64,000 bases of DNA from Sphingomonas abaci (GCF_014199625.1 NZ_JACHNY010000001.1:558001-622000); one strand, 5' to 3'; shown: positions 1-9,669, numbered from the stretch's first letter. The notes: generated from the sequence alone by a model not told the origin. Program-made: numbers and translations.

Positions 1-575
1 AGCACGTCGATGAAGTTGGTGCCGTTGACCGGGTCGCCGCCGATGCCGACCGCCGTGGTCTGGCCCAGGCCTGCGTTCGAGGTCTGGAACACCGCCTCAT
101 AGGTCAGCGTGCCCGACCGCGACACGACGCCCACCGAGCCCTCCTTGAAGATCGACCCGGGCATGATGCCGATCTTGCACTGGCCCGGGGTCAGCACGCC
201 GGGGCAGTTCGGGCCGATCAGCCGCGACTTGCTGCCCGACAGCGCGCGCTTCACCTTGACCATGTCGAGCACCGGGATACCCTCGGTAATCGCGACGATC
301 AGCGGGATCTCGGCGTCGATCGCCTCCAGGATCGAATCCGCGGCGAAGGGCGGCGGCACGTAGATGACCGACGCATCGGCGCCGGTCTTCGACTTGGCTT
401 CCGCCACCGTGTTGAACACGGGCAGGCCGAGATGCTCGGTGCCGCCCTTGCCGGGCGTGACGCCGCCGACCATCTGCGTGCCGTAGTCCAGCGCCGCCTT
501 GGTGTGGAAGCTGCCGGTCTCGCCGGTCATGCCCTGGGTGATGACCTTGGTATTCCGGTCGACGAGGATGCTCAT
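1..575 (-). CDS. sucD: succinyl-CoA synthetase alpha subunit, C-terminal part outside window
   Basis: This gene makes the alpha subunit of succinate-CoA ligase, which with SucC interconverts succinyl-CoA and succinate with substrate-level phosphorylation in the TCA cycle. The visible N-terminal 191 residues begin [18 protein letters not shown] and contain the CoA-binding Rossmann region with the family stretches GGVTPGKGG and [12 protein letters not shown]. The catalytic histidine region lies beyond the left edge. The ATG is at 573-575 with a purine-rich AGGGAAGAG upstream. It follows mdh on the same strand, but a GIY-YIG repeat cassette intervenes. No sucC is present between mdh and sucD, so the beta subunit must be encoded elsewhere. 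Identification is firm. Confidence 0.95.
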   Translation of the reverse strand, partial: MSILVDRNTKVITQGMTGETGSFHTKAALDYGTQMVGGVTPGKGGTEHLGLPVFNTVAEAKSKTGADASVIYVPPPFAADSILEAIDAEIPLIVAITEGIPVLDMVKVKRALSGSKSRLIGPNCPGVLTPGQCKIGIMPGSIFKEGSVGVVSRSGTLTYEAVFQTSNAGLGQTTAVGIGGDPVNGTNFIDV

Positions 576-593
576 CCGTTTCTCTTCCCTCTT

Positions 594-625
594 GTTCCCC
601 GGCGAAGGCCGGGGCCCAGTTGGGA
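594..625 (+). repeat. palindromic repeat unit, left end of GIY-YIG cassette
   Basis: The unit reads GTTCCCCGGCGAAGGCCGGG and continues GCCCAGTTGGGA. Its core is a hairpin, CCCCGGC-gaag-GCCGGGG, with a tail CCCAGTTGGG. It is a near-exact inverted copy of 938-970 and ends 5 bp before the stop codon of the GIY-YIG gene. The same unit recurs near 22.3 kb and 41.5 kb. Confidence 0.9.
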
Positions 626-630
626 AACGG

Positions 631-927
631 TCAGGCTTCTACGATGCGGTCGAACAGATCATCCCAGTCGGGATTGAACCCTTCAATCTCTCGCAGCTTC
701 CAGGACCGCTTCCATTTCTTCATCTGCAACTCGCGCTGCCGAGCCGCTTCGATACCGTCATGCGCCTCGTACCAGACCAAGCGCTTGCAATCATGCGTCT
801 TCGTGAACCCGTCGATCATCGCCGAACGCTGCTGATGCACCCGTCGGACCAGATCGCTGGTCACCCCGACATAGATGGTGCCGTTTCGTTGGCTTGCCAT
901 GCTGTAGACATAGCCCGGCTTTTCCAC
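631..927 (-). CDS. GIY-YIG family endonuclease-like protein in a repeat-bounded cassette
   Basis: This 98-residue protein is a stand-alone GIY-YIG domain. The first motif appears as GYVY (residues 5-8) and the second as YVG (19-21). An arginine pair follows at 28-29 (SDLVRRV), a glutamate at 66 (RQREL), and the C-terminal [16 protein letters not shown] is typical of the short bacterial subgroup. All positions expected for catalysis are present, so it is probably active on DNA, although no substrate is known for this subgroup. Translation starts at GTG (925-927) with GGGAGG seven bases upstream; that ribosome site touches the right-hand repeat. The gene is enclosed by inverted palindromic repeats and lies inside the mdh-sucD gene run. 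It carries no other domain. Confidence 0.88.
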   Translation of the reverse strand: MEKPGYVYSMASQRNGTIYVGVTSDLVRRVHQQRSAMIDGFTKTHDCKRLVWYEAHDGIEAARQRELQMKKWKRSWKLREIEGFNPDWDDLFDRIVEA

Positions 928-937
928 CTCGGGACCT

Positions 938-970
938 CCCCAACTGGGCCCCGGCCTTCGCCGGGGAACC
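938..970 (-). repeat. palindromic repeat unit, right end of GIY-YIG cassette
   Basis: Read on the minus strand this is the same 31-base unit as 594-625, with the tail CCCAGTTGGG pointing toward the gene. It lies about 25 bp downstream of the mdh stop codon. With 594-625 it forms inverted ends of a roughly 377-bp unit. Confidence 0.9.
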
Positions 971-994
971 AGGGTTCACATCGACAGCCTGTCC

Positions 995-1990
<996 letters not shown>

Positions 1991-2097
1991 TCACGCCGCC
2001 TACGCCCATCATGGGCCGAGGGCAACCGCTAAAGCGCAAGACTTAAGGATTAGTTCTGATAATGGTTCGCACGATCAATAAGCCATTCATCGGCTGG

Positions 2098-3204
2098 TCA
2101 GGCGGGGTCCGATCCGTGGCCGGCCGACAGATAATCGTCGGACCGCATCTCTTCCAACCGGCTGACCGTTCGCTGGAATTCGAACGCCCCGTCGCCGGTT
2201 TCATAGAGCCGGTCGGGCTGTGCATCGGCGGCGGCGAGCAGCTTCACCTTATGCTCGTAGAGCGCGTCGATCAGCGCAACGAACCGCGCCGCCTCGTTGC
2301 GGTTCTCCGGCCCCAGGCGCGGAATGCCGACCAGGATCACCGTATGGTAGCGCCGCGCCACCGCCAGATAATCCGCCGCGCCCCGTGCCTCGCCGCACAG
2401 CTTTTTGAACGAGAAGACCGCCACACCCTTCAGCGCCTTGGGCACATGCAGCGTCCGCCCCTGCACGATCAGGTCGTCCGCGGGGATCGGCTCGCTCACT
2501 TCGTGGTCGGTCAGGCGGAAGAAGGCGGCGGACAGGTCGGCCGTCGCCTCGGGCCCGTTCGGCACCAGCCAGGTGTCCTGCGACCCCAACCGGTCGCGCC
2601 GGTAGTCGACCGGGCCATTCAGCGCCAGCACGTCCAGCCGCTGCTCGATCAGCGCGATGAAGGGCAGGAAATGCTCGCGGTTGAGACCGTTCTTGTAGAG
2701 GTCGGCCGGCGCGCGATTGGAGGTGGTCACCACCGTCACCCCCGCCTCGATCAGCGCGGTGAACAGCCGCGACAGGATCATCGCATCCGGGCTATTGGTC
2801 ACCATCATCTCGTCGAAGGCGAGCAGCCGCGCCTCGTCCCGCAGCGCCGCCGCGACCGGCGGGATCGGGTCGCCCTGCTCCTTGCGCCGCTCGTCGTTGA
2901 TGCGGGCATGGACCTCGAGCATGAACTCGGAGAAGTGGACGCGGCGCTTCCGCTCGATCGGCACCTGCGCGAAGAACAGGTCCATCAGCATCGACTTGCC
3001 GCGTCCCACCCCGCCCCACAGGTAAAGCCCGCGCGGGCTCTGCGGCTTGCGCCCCGCCAGCCGCCACAGCAGCGAGCCGCGCCGCGGCGCGGCCTGGAGC
3101 TGGCCGGCCAGCCGGTCGAGCCGGGCGGCGGCGGCGGCCTGTTCGGGATCGGGGCGAAGCTCGCCGGCGGCGAGCAGCGCATTATAGGCGGTAAGGACGG
3201 TCAT
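2098..3204 (-). CDS. zapE: cell division protein ZapE (AFG1-like ATPase)
   Basis: This is a P-loop ATPase of the AFG1/ZapE family, cytoplasmic in bacteria and linked to Z-ring function during constriction. The 368-residue protein has a Walker A motif GGVGRGKSMLMD near residues 64-75, the family stretch HFSEFMLEVH, a Walker B-like LLAFDEMMVTN and the sensor region VTTSNRAPADLYKNGLNRE. Length matches the family. It precedes mdh on the same strand with about 140 bp between, a neighbourhood common in sphingomonads. Identification is by motif order and is firm. Confidence 0.92.
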   Translation of the reverse strand: MTVLTAYNALLAAGELRPDPEQAAAAARLDRLAGQLQAAPRRGSLLWRLAGRKPQSPRGLYLWGGVGRGKSMLMDLFFAQVPIERKRRVHFSEFMLEVHARINDERRKEQGDPIPPVAAALRDEARLLAFDEMMVTNSPDAMILSRLFTALIEAGVTVVTTSNRAPADLYKNGLNREHFLPFIALIEQRLDVLALNGPVDYRRDRLGSQDTWLVPNGPEATADLSAAFFRLTDHEVSEPIPADDLIVQGRTLHVPKALKGVAVFSFKKLCGEARGAADYLAVARRYHTVILVGIPRLGPENRNEAARFVALIDALYEHKVKLLAAADAQPDRLYETGDGAFEFQRTVSRLEEMRSDDYLSAGHGSDPA

Positions 3205-3283
3205 CGGGGCTTCCAGCCGGCGGGTCGTTCCCCGCGCGGGCCGGGCGGGCGCCCTGGGTCAAGCCCTGTAAAAAGGGCGGAAC

Positions 3284-3316
3284 GACCGGCGGGGCGAGAC
3301 CGCCACGCCGCCGGTC
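3284..3316 (-). terminator. hairpin downstream of sdhB
   Basis: GACCGGCGG and CCGCCGGTC form a perfect 9-bp stem beginning 20 bp past the sdhB stop codon. A second short stem (GCCC/GGGC around a T-rich loop on the minus strand) follows near 3263-3278. There is no clean T-tract directly after the first stem, so terminator function is only likely. Confidence 0.45.
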
Positions 3317-3335
3317 GCTTGGCACACAAACGCGA

Positions 3336-4127
3336 TCAAACGATCCGCTCGGCTTCCATCTTCTTGATCTCGGCGATCGCCTTGGCGGGGTTCAGGCCCT
3401 TGGGGCAGACATTCGCGCAGTTCATGATCGTGTGGCAGCGATAGAGTCGGAACGGGTCCTCCAGCGCGTCGAGCCGCTCGCCGGTCATCTCGTCGCGGCT
3501 GTCGGCGAGCCAGCGATAGGCCTGGAGCAGGATCGCCGGGCCCAGGAACTTGTCGCTATTCCACCAATAGCTGGGGCAGCTCGTCGAGCAGCAGGCGCAC
3601 AGGATGCACTCATACAACCCGTCCAGCTTGGCGCGATCCTCGGGCGCCTGAAGCCGCTCCTTGCCCGAAGGCGGCGGCGTCACGGTCTGCAGCCAGGGCT
3701 TGATCGAGCTGTACTGCGCATAGAAATGCGTGAAGTCCGGCACCAGGTCCTTGACCACGTCCATGTGCGGCAGCGGCGTGATCCGGACCTCGCCCTTCAC
3801 ATCCTCGATCGCGGTGGTGCAGGCCAGACCGTTGCGCCCGTCGATGTTCATCGCGCACGAGCCGCAAATGCCCTCGCGGCACGAGCGGCGGAAGGTCAGC
3901 GAGCTGTCCTGCTCGCTTTTCATCTTGATCAGCGCGTCGAGCACCATCGGCCCGCACTCGTCCAGATTGACCTCAAACGTGTCGTAGCGCGGGTTCTGGC
4001 CGCTGTCCGGATCGTAGCGGTAGATCTTGAACGCCTTCATCCGCTTGCGGTCGGACGAGGGTACGGGGGCGGCGTGATGCTGCCCCTTGGTGATCTTGCT
4101 GTTCTTGGGAAGGGCGAATTCGGCCAT
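3336..4127 (-). CDS. sdhB: succinate dehydrogenase iron-sulfur subunit
   Basis: This is the electron-transfer subunit of complex II, carrying three iron-sulfur clusters between SdhA flavin and quinone. Of 263 residues, the 2Fe-2S ligands are C83, C88, C91 and C103 ([10 protein letters not shown]...LAC). The 4Fe-4S and 3Fe-4S ligands lie in [24 protein letters not shown] and nearby. The quinone-side tryptophans PSYWWN are present. The N terminus has a sphingomonad-like 30-residue extension. It is separated from sdhCDA by three unrelated genes (4.2-7.0 kb), although all sdh genes are on the minus strand, so it probably has its own promoter. Confidence 0.96.
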   Translation of the reverse strand: MAEFALPKNSKITKGQHHAAPVPSSDRKRMKAFKIYRYDPDSGQNPRYDTFEVNLDECGPMVLDALIKMKSEQDSSLTFRRSCREGICGSCAMNIDGRNGLACTTAIEDVKGEVRITPLPHMDVVKDLVPDFTHFYAQYSSIKPWLQTVTPPPSGKERLQAPEDRAKLDGLYECILCACCSTSCPSYWWNSDKFLGPAILLQAYRWLADSRDEMTGERLDALEDPFRLYRCHTIMNCANVCPKGLNPAKAIAEIKKMEAERIV

Positions 4128-4216
4128 GATACGTCCCGATCTCTGATTACGTTCCCGCTATGCCCTTAGCGGCGGCGGCGCAACCCCGTGATGGTCCGTT
4201 CGCCCCTTACGGTGCT

Positions 4217-4792
4217 TTATATCACGTCCAGCACCAGCCCCAGCGCCAGCGCCTCGGCCGCATCGACATACCAGTTGGCGGTCGCGCGGCCCTTCAGATC
4301 GTCCAGCGTCACGTTCGATCCGTCGACGATCGCGGCGAAGCCCTCGTCTTGGATGCGCATCGAATGCTCTATCTCGTGCAGCTTGGCCTTCAATATGTCG
4401 GGCAGCGTCGACAACGGCCCGCTGAGCTGGACGGTCGAGGTCAGCGATCGCTCATGGATCATCAGCCGGGTGCCGCGCGTCAGGAAGCGGCAGTTCACGG
4501 GAAAGGCGGACATGAACGTCGCGCCCGCCGAATAGACCGCGACCTTGCCCAGGAACAGCGCCTCGCGCCCCGTATAATCGCGCAGCAGCCGGATCGAGTC
4601 GCCCATCGCACGCGCCATCTCCGGATCGCCGCCCAGGGTCGTGATCGACACGACCAGCGGTCCCTCGGCGGGGGCTTCGGCATATTGCTGCTTGAAGCTG
4701 GCATACATCGTCTCGTCCACGGTGCCGTAGAGCTGGATATGCGGCACCGCGAGCAGCGGATAGCGCAGGGCGGTGTTGGGCTGGTCGGTCAT
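4217..4792 (-). CDS. ClpP-like serine protease (family S14/crotonase fold)
   Basis: The 191-residue protein has the ClpP fold signature. A candidate nucleophile Ser88 sits in VYSAGATF and a candidate general base His113 in RLMIHERS. The Ser-His spacing of 25 matches E. coli ClpP (Ser97/His122). GGDP (54-57) fits the oxyanion-hole strand, and an aspartate in TLDDL could complete the triad. It lacks a ClpP propeptide and is diverged from true ClpP, so partner ATPase and substrate are unknown. The frame stays open upstream to 5095, but that part antisenses the divergent SDR gene, so the ATG at 4790-4792 is taken. It lies between sdhB and a divergent SDR. Confidence 0.75.
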   Translation of the reverse strand: MTDQPNTALRYPLLAVPHIQLYGTVDETMYASFKQQYAEAPAEGPLVVSITTLGGDPEMARAMGDSIRLLRDYTGREALFLGKVAVYSAGATFMSAFPVNCRFLTRGTRLMIHERSLTSTVQLSGPLSTLPDILKAKLHEIEHSMRIQDEGFAAIVDGSNVTLDDLKGRATANWYVDAAEALALGLVLDVI

Positions 4793-4904
4793 GGCGCGGC
4801 TAACCGGGACCGAGGGCGCGGGGTTCCGGGGCGCGGCGGGTTTATTTGCGGGAACCCCGGTCCCCCTCGCCCGGTTGGAGCGGCCGACCAGCAGGAGCAA
4901 CAGC

Positions 4905-5912
4905 ATGGCGATCCGCCTCAAGCCATTGAAAGAACAAGCCATTGTCATCACCGGCGCGAGTTCCGGCATCGGTCTGGCAACCGCCCGGACCGCTGCCGAG
5001 GCGGGCGCCCAGGTCTTGATGGTCGCACGATCGGAGGATGTGCTGCGCGGCCTGGTCGCCCAGTGGCAGGCCGAGGGCTTGCGGGTCGAGGCCAAGGCCG
5101 CCGATGTCGGCGACGCCGCGGGCGTGCAGGCGGCGGCGGACTATGCGGTGGAGGTCTTCGGGCGGATTGACACCTGGGTCAACGATGCCGGCGTGGCCCT
5201 TTACGCCAAGCTGATGGAGACGCCGGACGACGAGCATGAACGGCTGTTCCGCACCAATTACTTCGGCGTCGTCCATGGCTGCAAGGCGGCGGTGCCGCAT
5301 CTGCTGAAACAGGGCGGCGCGCTGATCACGGTGGGCTCGATCGTGTCGGACATGCCCAGCCCGATCATGGGGGCCTATGCCGCGTCCAAGCACGCGATCA
5401 AGGCCTATGTCGCGGCGCTGCGGATGGAGTTGCGGGCGGCGGGCGCGCCGATTGCGGTGACGTTGGTCAAGCCGTCGGGCATCGACACGCCGATTGGCCA
5501 GCACGCCCCCAATCACGAACGCGGCGAGGGCCAGATTCCGCCGCCGATCTACGACCCGCAACTGGTCGCCGATGCGATCCTGGCCTGTGCGGTGAGGCCG
5601 CGCCGCACGATCACGGTCGGCGGCGGCGGGCTGGCCCAGGTGCTGTTCGCCAACCACTTCCCGACCCTGTTCGAGAAAATCGCGCCGATCGGGGCCAAGA
5701 CCTTCACCGATCCGCGCAAGGCGCAGCCGGAGCCGAGCAACCTGAAATGGGGTGTCGGGGCCGGCCGGATACGGTCGGGCGAACATCCCCATGCGCGGCG
5801 GACCAGCCTCTATACCAGCGCGGCGCTGAATCCGGGCACGACCAGCGCGATCATCGCTGGCCTCGCCGGGTCGGCGGTCGCCTGGTGGTGGGCGGGCAGA
5901 CGGCCGTCCTGA
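4905..5912 (+). CDS. SDR family oxidoreductase with C-terminal membrane anchor
   Basis: This is a classical short-chain dehydrogenase of 335 residues. The NAD(P)-binding TGASSGIG is at 16-23, NDAG replaces the usual NNAG near 93-96, and the catalytic Ser145, Tyr158 and Lys162 are in order. After the SDR domain there is an extension of about 90 residues ending in a hydrophobic stretch (SAIIAGLAGSAVAWWWAG), which may anchor the protein in the membrane. Start at 4905 is supported by CAGGAG eight bases upstream. The substrate cannot be told from sequence. It is transcribed divergently from the ClpP-like gene, and a repeat doublet follows its stop codon. Confidence 0.85.
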   Translation: MAIRLKPLKEQAIVITGASSGIGLATARTAAEAGAQVLMVARSEDVLRGLVAQWQAEGLRVEAKAADVGDAAGVQAAADYAVEVFGRIDTWVNDAGVALYAKLMETPDDEHERLFRTNYFGVVHGCKAAVPHLLKQGGALITVGSIVSDMPSPIMGAYAASKHAIKAYVAALRMELRAAGAPIAVTLVKPSGIDTPIGQHAPNHERGEGQIPPPIYDPQLVADAILACAVRPRRTITVGGGGLAQVLFANHFPTLFEKIAPIGAKTFTDPRKAQPEPSNLKWGVGAGRIRSGEHPHARRTSLYTSAALNPGTTSAIIAGLAGSAVAWWWAGRRPS

Positions 5913-5959
5913 GCTACCCCCGGCTCGAGAAAGCCATCATCGCCTCCCTCCCCGCTTCA

Positions 5960-6051
5960 CCATCCCGGCGAAGGCCGGGATCCAGTTGGGGGACTCCGAT
6001 GAGCGACGACAATCGCTCCGTCACTGGAACCCGGCCTCCGCCGGGGTGGTG
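5960..6051. repeat. palindromic repeat doublet (inverted pair)
   Basis: Two related units face each other: CATCCCGGCGAAGGCCGGGA followed by TCCAGTTGGG, and, inverted, CACCCCGGCGGAGGCCGGGT (from 6051 backwards). The spacer read on the minus strand contains ACGGAGCG and GAGTCCCC. These also occur, in the opposite orientation, in the doublets at 22.3 and 41.5 kb. It lies between the convergent SDR and metalloprotease genes. Confidence 0.8.
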
Positions 6052-6092
6052 CCAAATTCGCAGGCGATGGCGCGCATTCTCGATGATCCGCC

Positions 6093-6968
6093 TCAACACA
6101 CCTCCGCGGTGAATTCCGGGACCGGTCCCTTGGGCACGCGGTCGGGATGCTGCCAGAACAGGTCGCCCGCCGCCTGGTGCCCGGCATAGACCTCCGCCAG
6201 TACCGCATGAAGGCGCGGGTCGTACGCCTTCAAATCCCCGTCCGACAGCACCTTGACCGACCCGAAGCTGGCGAGCGGCGCGGAGTTGAACCAGAATTGC
6301 GTGCCGACCGCCCAATATTCCTCGATCGTGGTCGCGGCATATTCGTTTGTCCACAGGCCTGTCTTGCGGGCGTGGAAATAGGCCTTCTCCACCCGGCGGA
6401 AGAACGCCGGATCGATCCGGGCCGCCGCCCGAAAGATCGCATGGCTGAACTCGTGCACGAAGGTGTTCTGGCCGTGATACCGGTCATTGGGGCCGGCGAG
6501 CAGGTTCTCCGCGGCCGCGCTGGTCAGCAGCCCGCCCATGCCGCGCGCGCGATAATCCCAATATTGCCGATCGGTCAGCCGGCCGATCCGTTCCTGATAA
6601 TGTTTCCGCTCGCACCGGGTCAGGCGTGGATCGTCGATCGCTGGCTTCTTCCAGTCGCGCTGCTCGGGGATGTCGAGCGTCGACTCGTCGGGCGCCATGA
6701 TCGCCACGCGCAGACCTTCGCGGCGCAGTTCGGCGGCGATGTCGGGGCGCTTGGCCAACAGCGACAGCACGATCTCACGCGCCAGCAGCAACGCGCGGTC
6801 GGGCGTGCGCGACGAGGACAGGATGGGAATGCCGCCCGCATCGACATAGCGGGCATAGAAGGGATCGGTGGCGTAGACGGCCGGCGGCGCGGACACTACC
6901 GGCGCGCCGGGCTGAGCGAAGCCCGGCGTCGCGATCAGCAGGGCGAGAAGGCCGAACAGCGTCCGCAT
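6093..6968 (-). CDS. putative secreted zinc metallopeptidase, HExxH type
   Basis: The function is not established. The 291-residue protein begins with a clear Sec signal peptide (MRTLFGLLALLIATPGFAQ, cleavage after about residue 19). It has one HEFSH zinc-binding motif at 172-176 and a downstream TIEEYWA (about 214-220) that could supply the third, glutamate ligand as in gluzincins. The stretch EYWAVGTQFWFNS looks conserved and structural. It would act in the periplasm or outside the cell. It starts 50 bp after sdhA on the same strand, so read-through from the sdh operon is possible. I cannot name the family. Confidence 0.7.
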   Translation of the reverse strand: MRTLFGLLALLIATPGFAQPGAPVVSAPPAVYATDPFYARYVDAGGIPILSSSRTPDRALLLAREIVLSLLAKRPDIAAELRREGLRVAIMAPDESTLDIPEQRDWKKPAIDDPRLTRCERKHYQERIGRLTDRQYWDYRARGMGGLLTSAAAENLLAGPNDRYHGQNTFVHEFSHAIFRAAARIDPAFFRRVEKAYFHARKTGLWTNEYAATTIEEYWAVGTQFWFNSAPLASFGSVKVLSDGDLKAYDPRLHAVLAEVYAGHQAAGDLFWQHPDRVPKGPVPEFTAEVC

Positions 6969-7017
6969 GATCGTCAGGCCCGGCGGCGGATCAGCCGCCG
7001 CCGGGCCCGGAGCATCG

Positions 7018-8820
7018 TCAATAGACGCGCTTCTTCGGCTTGATGTACGCGATATCGTCGGTCATCGTATAGTCGTGCACCGGGCGATAGTCGATCGCGA
7101 CGCCGCCGCCCTGGCCGCCCCAACCTTGGAAGCTGGTCAGCGTGTGCTTCATCCAGTCCGCGTCGTCGCGCTCGGGGAAGTCCTCGTGCATGTGCGCGCC
7201 GCGCGATTCCTTGCGGTTCTCGGCCGCCTGGATCGTCACCGTCGCCTGCGCCATCAGATTGTCGAGCTCCAGCGTCTCGACCATGTCGGTGTTCCAGATC
7301 AGCGAGCGGTCCTTGACCGACACGTCCTGCATCCCGGCATAGATGTCCTTCATCTTTGCCACGCCCTCGGTCAGCAGCGCCGAATCGCGGAACACCGCGC
7401 AATGCTTCTGCATGGTACGCTGCATTTCGGTGCGCAGCTTCGCGGTCGGCGTGCCGCCGTTCGCGTTGCGGAACCGGTCGAGCCGGCTGAGCGCCAGTTC
7501 CTCCGATCCCTTGGGCAGCGGGTTGTGCGGCGTGCCGGGCTTCAGCTGGTCCTTGATCCGCAGTCCGGTGGCGCGGCCGAACACGACCAGGTCGATCAGC
7601 GAGTTGGAGCCCAGCCGGTTGGCGCCGTGCACCGACACGCACGCCGCCTCGCCCACCGCGAACAGGCCGGGCACGACGTGATCGGGATTGCCATCCTTCA
7701 GGCAGACGACCTCGCCATGATAGTTGGTCGGGATGCCGCCCATGTTGTAGTGCACGGTGGGCGTCACCGGCAGCGCCTGGCGCGTCAGGTCGACGCCGGC
7801 GAAGATCTTGCCGGTCTCGGTGATGCCGGGCAGCCGCTCCGCCAGCACCTTGGGATCGATATGATCCAGGTGCAGGTAGATATGATCCTTGTGCTCGCCG
7901 ACGCCGCGACCCTCGCGCATCTCCATCGCCATCGAACGCGACACGACGTCGCGCGACGCCAGGTCCTTGGCGGAGGGGGCATAGCGCTCCATGAAGCGCT
8001 CGCCCTCGGAATTGGTCAGGTACCCGCCCTCGCCGCGCGCGCCCTCGGTGATCAGCACGCCCGCCCCGTAGATGCCGGTCGGGTGGAACTGCACGAACTC
8101 CATGTCCTGCAGCGGCAGGCCGGCGCGCAGCACCATCGCATTGCCGTCGCCGGTGCAGGTGTGCGCCGAGGTGGCGGAGAAATAGCAGCGGCCATAGCCG
8201 CCGGTCGCCAACACGACGTTGTGCGCGCGGAAGCGGTGGATCGAGCCGTCTTCCATGCACAGGGCGATCACGCCCCGGCAGACGCCGTTCTCCATGATCA
8301 GGTCGAGCGCGAAATATTCGACGTAGAAGTCCGCGTCGTACTTCAGCGACTGCTGGTAGAGCGCGTGCAGCATGGCGTGACCGGTGCGGTCGGCGGCGGC
8401 GCAGGTGCGCTGCACCGGCGGGCCGTCGCCCATATTCTGCATGTGGCCGCCGAACGGGCGCTGGTAGATGGTGCCGTCGGCGTTGCGGCTGAACGGCACG
8501 CCGGCATGTTCCAGCTCGTACACCGCCTGCGGCGCCTCGCGGCAGAGATATTCGATCGCGTCCTGGTCGCCCAGCCAGTCCGACCCCTTGACGGTATCGT
8601 ACATGTGCCAGGACCAATGGTCCGGCGTGTTGTTGCCGAGCGAGGCGGCGATCCCGCCCTGCGCCGCAACCGTGTGGCTGCGGGTCGGGAACACCTTGGT
8701 GATGCAGGCGGTCTTCAGTCCCGCCTCGGCGATCCCCATGGTCGCGCGCAGGCCGGACCCGCCCGCCCCGACGACGACCGCGTCATAGGTATGGTCGATG
8801 ATCTTGTAGGCAGCGGACAT
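7018..8820 (-). CDS. sdhA: succinate dehydrogenase flavoprotein subunit
   Basis: This is the catalytic subunit of complex II, oxidising succinate to fumarate with covalently bound FAD. The 600-residue protein shows the dinucleotide fold [11 protein letters not shown], the flavinylated histidine in [10 protein letters not shown], the active-site HPTG stretch and the C-terminal arginine region of fumarate reductase/SdhA proteins ([12 protein letters not shown]-type helix). Length is normal. Its ATG overlaps the sdhD stop codon (TGATG), so sdhC-sdhD-sdhA are one operon. sdhB is not adjacent. Confidence 0.97.
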   Translation of the reverse strand: MSAAYKIIDHTYDAVVVGAGGSGLRATMGIAEAGLKTACITKVFPTRSHTVAAQGGIAASLGNNTPDHWSWHMYDTVKGSDWLGDQDAIEYLCREAPQAVYELEHAGVPFSRNADGTIYQRPFGGHMQNMGDGPPVQRTCAAADRTGHAMLHALYQQSLKYDADFYVEYFALDLIMENGVCRGVIALCMEDGSIHRFRAHNVVLATGGYGRCYFSATSAHTCTGDGNAMVLRAGLPLQDMEFVQFHPTGIYGAGVLITEGARGEGGYLTNSEGERFMERYAPSAKDLASRDVVSRSMAMEMREGRGVGEHKDHIYLHLDHIDPKVLAERLPGITETGKIFAGVDLTRQALPVTPTVHYNMGGIPTNYHGEVVCLKDGNPDHVVPGLFAVGEAACVSVHGANRLGSNSLIDLVVFGRATGLRIKDQLKPGTPHNPLPKGSEELALSRLDRFRNANGGTPTAKLRTEMQRTMQKHCAVFRDSALLTEGVAKMKDIYAGMQDVSVKDRSLIWNTDMVETLELDNLMAQATVTIQAAENRKESRGAHMHEDFPERDDADWMKHTLTSFQGWGGQGGGVAIDYRPVHDYTMTDDIAYIKPKKRVY

Positions 8821-9197
8821 CAGGCGGCGGCTCCGAAGGCGATCTTCAGGATCGAGAAGATGGCGGTGGCGCCGAGCGCCACCACGAAGAAGTTGAGCAG
8901 GACCAGCAGCACGACGCGACTCTCGTCATGCTGATAGTCTTCGATCACCACCTGCAGGCCCAGGCGGAAATGATAGAAGACCGACAGGATCAACAGCGCC
9001 ATCGGCACCGCCACCCAGGCGCTCTGCATCCACGCGTGCAGCGTGGCATAGTCATAGGATGGCTGGCGCGCGATCGCGATCAGCAGCCACAGCATCAGCA
9101 CCAGATTCGATCCCGCCGTCAGGCGATGATACCACCAGTGATGCGTACCTTCCTTGGCGGAGCCGAGGCCCCGGACACGACCGAGCGACGAGCGCAT
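8820..9197 (-). CDS. sdhD: succinate dehydrogenase hydrophobic membrane anchor subunit
   Basis: This is one of two integral-membrane subunits that hold SdhAB and form the quinone and haem b site. The 125-residue protein has three hydrophobic segments and the family stretches [13 protein letters not shown] and [18 protein letters not shown], which contain haem- and quinone-associated residues. The same frame stays open for 270 bases upstream, but that part shadows sdhC. The ATG at 9195-9197 overlaps the sdhC stop as TGATG, the expected coupled start. Confidence 0.92.
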   Translation of the reverse strand: MRSSLGRVRGLGSAKEGTHHWWYHRLTAGSNLVLMLWLLIAIARQPSYDYATLHAWMQSAWVAVPMALLILSVFYHFRLGLQVVIEDYQHDESRVVLLVLLNFFVVALGATAIFSILKIAFGAAA

Positions 9198-9607
9198 CAC
9201 TTCATCCCCAGATAGAGCCAGAAGACCGCGGTCAGCGTCACCGACGCGACCATGGTCAGCATGGCGAAGGTCTTGTTGGTCTTCAGTTCGAACCCGGCGC
9301 CGGTGTCGAGGAAGAGGTGGCGGATGCCCGACATCATGTGCTGGAACAGCGACAGCGTCAGCCCGACGCCGATGATGACGCCGAACACGTTCAGCGCGCC
9401 GCTGTCGGTCGTGAACACGCCCTGGAACGTGGCGTAGCTCTCCGCGCCGCCGGCAAGCGCCGCCAGCCACCAGACGAGCAGCAGCGACCCCACCGTCGCC
9501 ATGCCGCTGCCGGTCACGCGGTGAAGGATGGAGACCAGCATGTGCGGGCCCCAGCGCCAGATCTGGAGATGCGGGCTCAGCGGCCGGGCGGGATTACGGG
9601 AAGCCAA
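9197..9607 (-). CDS. sdhC: succinate dehydrogenase cytochrome b556 subunit (TTG start)
   Basis: This membrane subunit of complex II supplies the haem ligand in LFQHMMSGIRHLFLD and the HRVTG motif, with three transmembrane helices, in 136 residues. The usual N terminus of the family (xASRNPARPLSPHLQIWRW) begins at a TTG codon (9605-9607). It has a good GAGGA site eight bases upstream. An in-frame ATG at 9694 would add 29 residues unlike the family, so the TTG start is preferred. It is first in the sdhCDA operon. Confidence 0.88.
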   Translation of the reverse strand: MASRNPARPLSPHLQIWRWGPHMLVSILHRVTGSGMATVGSLLLVWWLAALAGGAESYATFQGVFTTDSGALNVFGVIIGVGLTLSLFQHMMSGIRHLFLDTGAGFELKTNKTFAMLTMVASVTLTAVFWLYLGMK

Positions 9608-9640
9608 GGCGACGGTCCTCGATCGATGCAATTCCGCCGC

Positions 9641-9669
9641 CCTATGAGGCGCACGGGGCCACGATGCAA
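9641..9669 (-). promoter_or_regulatory. possible sdhCDA promoter
   Basis: On the minus strand TTGCAT (9669-9664) is followed after 17 bases by CATAGG (9646-9641), some 35 bases before the sdhC start. The -10 match is weak, so this is only a candidate. Confidence 0.3.

Noticed and set aside
594..970. A RAYT-type (Y1 transposase) explanation for the palindromic repeats
   Set aside because: No tyrosine transposase with HUH motif is encoded in the window; the only enzyme tied to the repeats is the GIY-YIG protein.
2062..3444. 460-residue open frame on the plus strand opposite zapE
   Set aside because: It is the complement of a well-supported ATPase gene, has no domain or ribosome site and is rich in Arg, His and Gln, as GC-rich shadow frames are.
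4793..5095. N-terminal extension of the ClpP-like protein by 101 residues
   Set aside because: The extra part is antisense to the start of the SDR gene and has no signal or domain character.
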